This document shows positions 62,336 through 64,000 of a stretch of DNA of 64,000 nucleotides, in pieces. The translations under genes were made by a program, and so were the position numbers. Source of the DNA: Paenibacillus sp. YN15. Its GTDB lineage: Bacteria > Bacillota > Bacilli > Paenibacillales > NBRC-103111. A model generated the notes under the pieces. The model did no database searches, was not told where the DNA came from, and worked only from the letters and a program-made list of their open reading frames with translations. How positions within the stretch are numbered: the first letter of the stretch is position 1; each line of letters begins with the position of its first letter. The DNA is taken from positions 124,001 to 188,000 of the forward strand of contig NZ_QMFA01000002.1 in assembly GCF_003285005.1 (NCBI RefSeq). Reading direction: 5' to 3'.

Positions 62336-62806
62336 TTAGCGCAAAATGGAATAATACGCCGTCGATTCCTCATACAGGGCGGAGCGGTCCATGGCCAGGG
62401 AAGCCTGCGGAAAGGACGTGCTTCTCACAGCGGGAATCCGGTAGCTTTCAAGCCCCGCGGCTCCCGCGGCAATTTTTGCATGATGGCTGCCGACCTCCAG
62501 CAGATCGTATAAAGCCGTTTGCAGCACGGTTTGCTGCTGGATCGGCCATTCTTTTCCCAACTGCTCCAATGCTTCGGCCAGCTCCTCCACAGAGCGGGAG
62601 CGGATAGCTTTCAGACAAGCGCCCCACTTGATTAAATTGATTTCCTTCCCGTTCACCGCAACCTCGCAGCCGCCATAGCCTGCTTTGTCCCCGTACGAAA
62701 GCTTGAGCATTACATACCAGCAGCCCGAACGGACCGGTTTATATAAAAACGAAGGCCGGGCGGGAAAAGCGAAAAGCTCCATTCCTGTCAATTTGCCGTT
62801 ATCCAA
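62336..62806 (-). CDS. Hypothetical protein (enolase-superfamily N-terminal resemblance)
   Basis: A 156-residue protein. The stretch MELFAFPARPSFLYKPVRSG then CWYVMLKLSYGDKAGYGGCE weakly recalls the N-terminal capping domain of the enolase superfamily, but the catalytic barrel is absent, so it would be a domain-only relative or unrelated. TTG 62806 with GAGGAGG eight bases upstream. A nine-codon ORF with its own GGAGGG site (62850-62821) stands just before it and may be a leader. Confidence 0.5.
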   Translation of the reverse strand: MDNGKLTGMELFAFPARPSFLYKPVRSGCWYVMLKLSYGDKAGYGGCEVAVNGKEINLIKWGACLKAIRSRSVEELAEALEQLGKEWPIQQQTVLQTALYDLLEVGSHHAKIAAGAAGLESYRIPAVRSTSFPQASLAMDRSALYEESTAYYSILR

Positions 62807-62880
62807 CCGCTGCACCTCCTCTAATAGTCCAAACGCACAATGAAGATCATAACCGGATTCCCTCCAATTGTAAAAAGGCG

Positions 62881-62926
62881 AAATCCGTCGTTTTGGTGGA
62901 AAACTAGCGGTTTTAGCGGATTTTTT
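62881..62926 (+). other. Hairpin with T-run in the gap before the MATE gene
   Basis: AAATCCG and CGGATTTTTT enclose an inner GTTTT/AAAAC stem. On the plus strand it has the form of a terminator, but no plus-strand gene lies directly upstream. It lies in the upstream region of the minus-strand gene. Confidence 0.4.
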
Positions 62927-63040
62927 GAATAGAGGGGGCTGTATTATAGGCGCACCTGCCGTAATCTCGTTGAATCTTCTGTTTTCAGGGTAGGTCCGGA
63001 GCGCAAGGGCCCATAGTGAAGAAATGATCCCGAACGGGGT

Positions 63041-63067
63041 GCAAATAATCCGTTTCGGGTTATTTGC
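63041..63067. promoter_or_regulatory. 27-bp palindrome upstream of the MATE gene
   Basis: GCAAATAATCCG and CGGGTTATTTGC flank TTT; 11 of 12 arm positions pair in DNA and the other is a G-T pair in RNA. It ends 16 bases before TAGAAT (63084-63089, after TTTTGT), a possible -10 box. It is therefore an operator or an RNA hairpin for the exporter gene. Confidence 0.6.
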
Positions 63068-63132
63068 GTCTGTGTTTCTTTTGTTAGAATAGGGTCTATA
63101 TTCGGGGGGAAAATGACGAGAGGAGCATACAT

Positions 63133-64000
63133 ATGAACGGCGAAGAGACGGAGCAGGTGCAAAAGGAACGGCAGAAGCAGTTTATTCTGACCGGAAATCT
63201 GTGGAGGGTTATGGCGGATTTATCCTGGCCGGCCATTGTGGCTATGGTGCTGTATGGCATGAATGCCATGCTGGATGGTTTTTTTGTAGGACGGTATGTG
63301 GGAGAAGCGGCCTTGGCCGGGGTGTCGGTGGTGTATCCCCTGTCCCAGATCAGTGTGGCGCTGGGCTCTCTCATAGGTGTGGGAGCAGGCTCGGTGCTGA
63401 GCATCGCCATCGGCGCCCGGAACGGGCTGGTGCAGAAGCGGCTCCTGGGCAACGTAAACTTTCTGTCCATTATAGCCGCCGCGGTTTATATCGTGCTGGG
63501 TTTGCTGTTCTCCCGAGAGCTGACGGAGATGATGGGTGGCAAGGAGGAGGCGCTTGTTCTGGGGGACCGTTATTTCCGCATAACGATCCTGGGGGCGTTC
63601 TTCTGGATTTACGGGCTGGCCGGCAATATGATTATCCGCGCCGAAGGCAAGATGAAAACGGCGGCATGGATGATGGGTGTGGGCCTGGGTGTTGATGCGG
63701 CCTTCAAGTATCTGTTTGTGGGCCTGCTGGGCTGGGGAGTGGAAGGCGCGGCCTGGGCCACCAATATCGGGATGGTGACATACACCCTCTTGGGCTGGCT
63801 TTACTTTGGCGGCAATGCCCCGTCCTTCCGCTCCAAGCTGGCTTCCGTGCGGTGGGACAAGGATATTGGCAGCTCCGTGCTGCGGCTGGGTTTGTCCTCC
63901 CTTATTATGAGCGTCATGAGCCTGGTGCAGGCCGTATTTGTCTTTAACGCCCTGTCCAAACACGGGACAACCGCCGATGTGGCGTTTTACGGAGTGGTTT
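63133..64000 (+). CDS. MATE-family efflux transporter (partial)
   Basis: The frame is open from ATG 63133 (AGGAG upstream) to the window end, giving 289 residues of an expected 450 or so. About seven membrane helices are present; LSWPAIVAMVLYGMNAMLDG, FFVGRYVGEAALAGVSVVYP and GVGAGSVLSIAIGARNG are MATE helices 1-3. This family exports drugs and metabolites in exchange for sodium or protons. The minus-strand ORFs over it are shadows. The palindrome upstream suggests local regulation. Confidence 0.9.
   Translation, partial: MNGEETEQVQKERQKQFILTGNLWRVMADLSWPAIVAMVLYGMNAMLDGFFVGRYVGEAALAGVSVVYPLSQISVALGSLIGVGAGSVLSIAIGARNGLVQKRLLGNVNFLSIIAAAVYIVLGLLFSRELTEMMGGKEEALVLGDRYFRITILGAFFWIYGLAGNMIIRAEGKMKTAAWMMGVGLGVDAAFKYLFVGLLGWGVEGAAWATNIGMVTYTLLGWLYFGGNAPSFRSKLASVRWDKDIGSSVLRLGLSSLIMSVMSLVQAVFVFNALSKHGTTADVAFYGVV

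Noticed and set aside
63220-63963. 247-codon antisense ORF at the window end
   Set aside because: Shadow of the MATE transporter frame, which is open to the window end and has the family helices.

Overview
The window looks like chromosome from a Paenibacillus-type Firmicute. The pointers are YesM/YesN two-component pairs, LplB/YtcP-type sugar permeases, many AraC regulators beside glycosidases, three SLH motifs on a secreted protein, purine-rich ribosome binding sites, frequent TTG/GTG starts and T-tailed terminators. No rRNA, tRNA, transposase, integrase, phage gene or CRISPR array was seen. Most of the content is plant-polysaccharide (largely pectin) use, with one iron-regulated uptake operon and a large amount of non-coding repeat DNA.

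Layout. 1-8.5 kb: a YesN (partial)/YesM pair, an ArsR-type regulator divergent from a GH2 enzyme, and an AraC regulator divergent from a GH31 enzyme. 8.7-16 kb: an LTA-synthase-like membrane sulfatase, a histidine phosphatase, a stretch of decaying small genes (DUF4240, SUKH-like and others), a HAD phosphatase and pantothenate kinase coaW. 16-27.5 kb: a YesN/YesM pair, an ABC sugar importer preceded by a cre site and a large secreted glycosidase, then a WG-repeat lipoprotein. This block is bounded by copies of the 3' end of coaW. 27.6-35.3 kb: a Fur-box promoter followed by ECF S, T and AA proteins, an AraC regulator and two half-transporters. 36.2-48.5 kb: PL3 pectate lyase, an M24 peptidase, GH110-like and GH28-like beta-helix proteins (these three between inverted repeats), then AraC, GH31 and GH78. 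49.2-58.3 kb: a secreted operon of pectin methylesterase, PL1 pectate lyase and an SLH surface protein. 58.4-64 kb: a CWC zinc-type protein, an array of eight hairpins, GNAT and Nudix genes and the start of a MATE exporter.

How the genes may work together (inference). Surface pectinesterase and lyases would cut pectin outside the cell. ABC uptake would bring in oligosaccharides, and the cytoplasmic GH2, GH31, GH28, GH78 and GH110-like enzymes (none has a signal peptide) would finish them. Local AraC, ArsR and YesMN regulators would give substrate control, with CcpA acting at the cre site. The iron operon appears independent.

The most notable non-genic structure is a mobile family of three elements of 307-338 bp (MITE-like) with 27-bp terminal inverted repeats and 8-bp target duplications, one of which splits a small gene that can be rebuilt in frame. 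Other repeat systems are the coaW 3' duplications, a pair of inverted repeats around 37.5-42.9 kb, and ATAGCGGAA/TTCCGCTAT hairpins.
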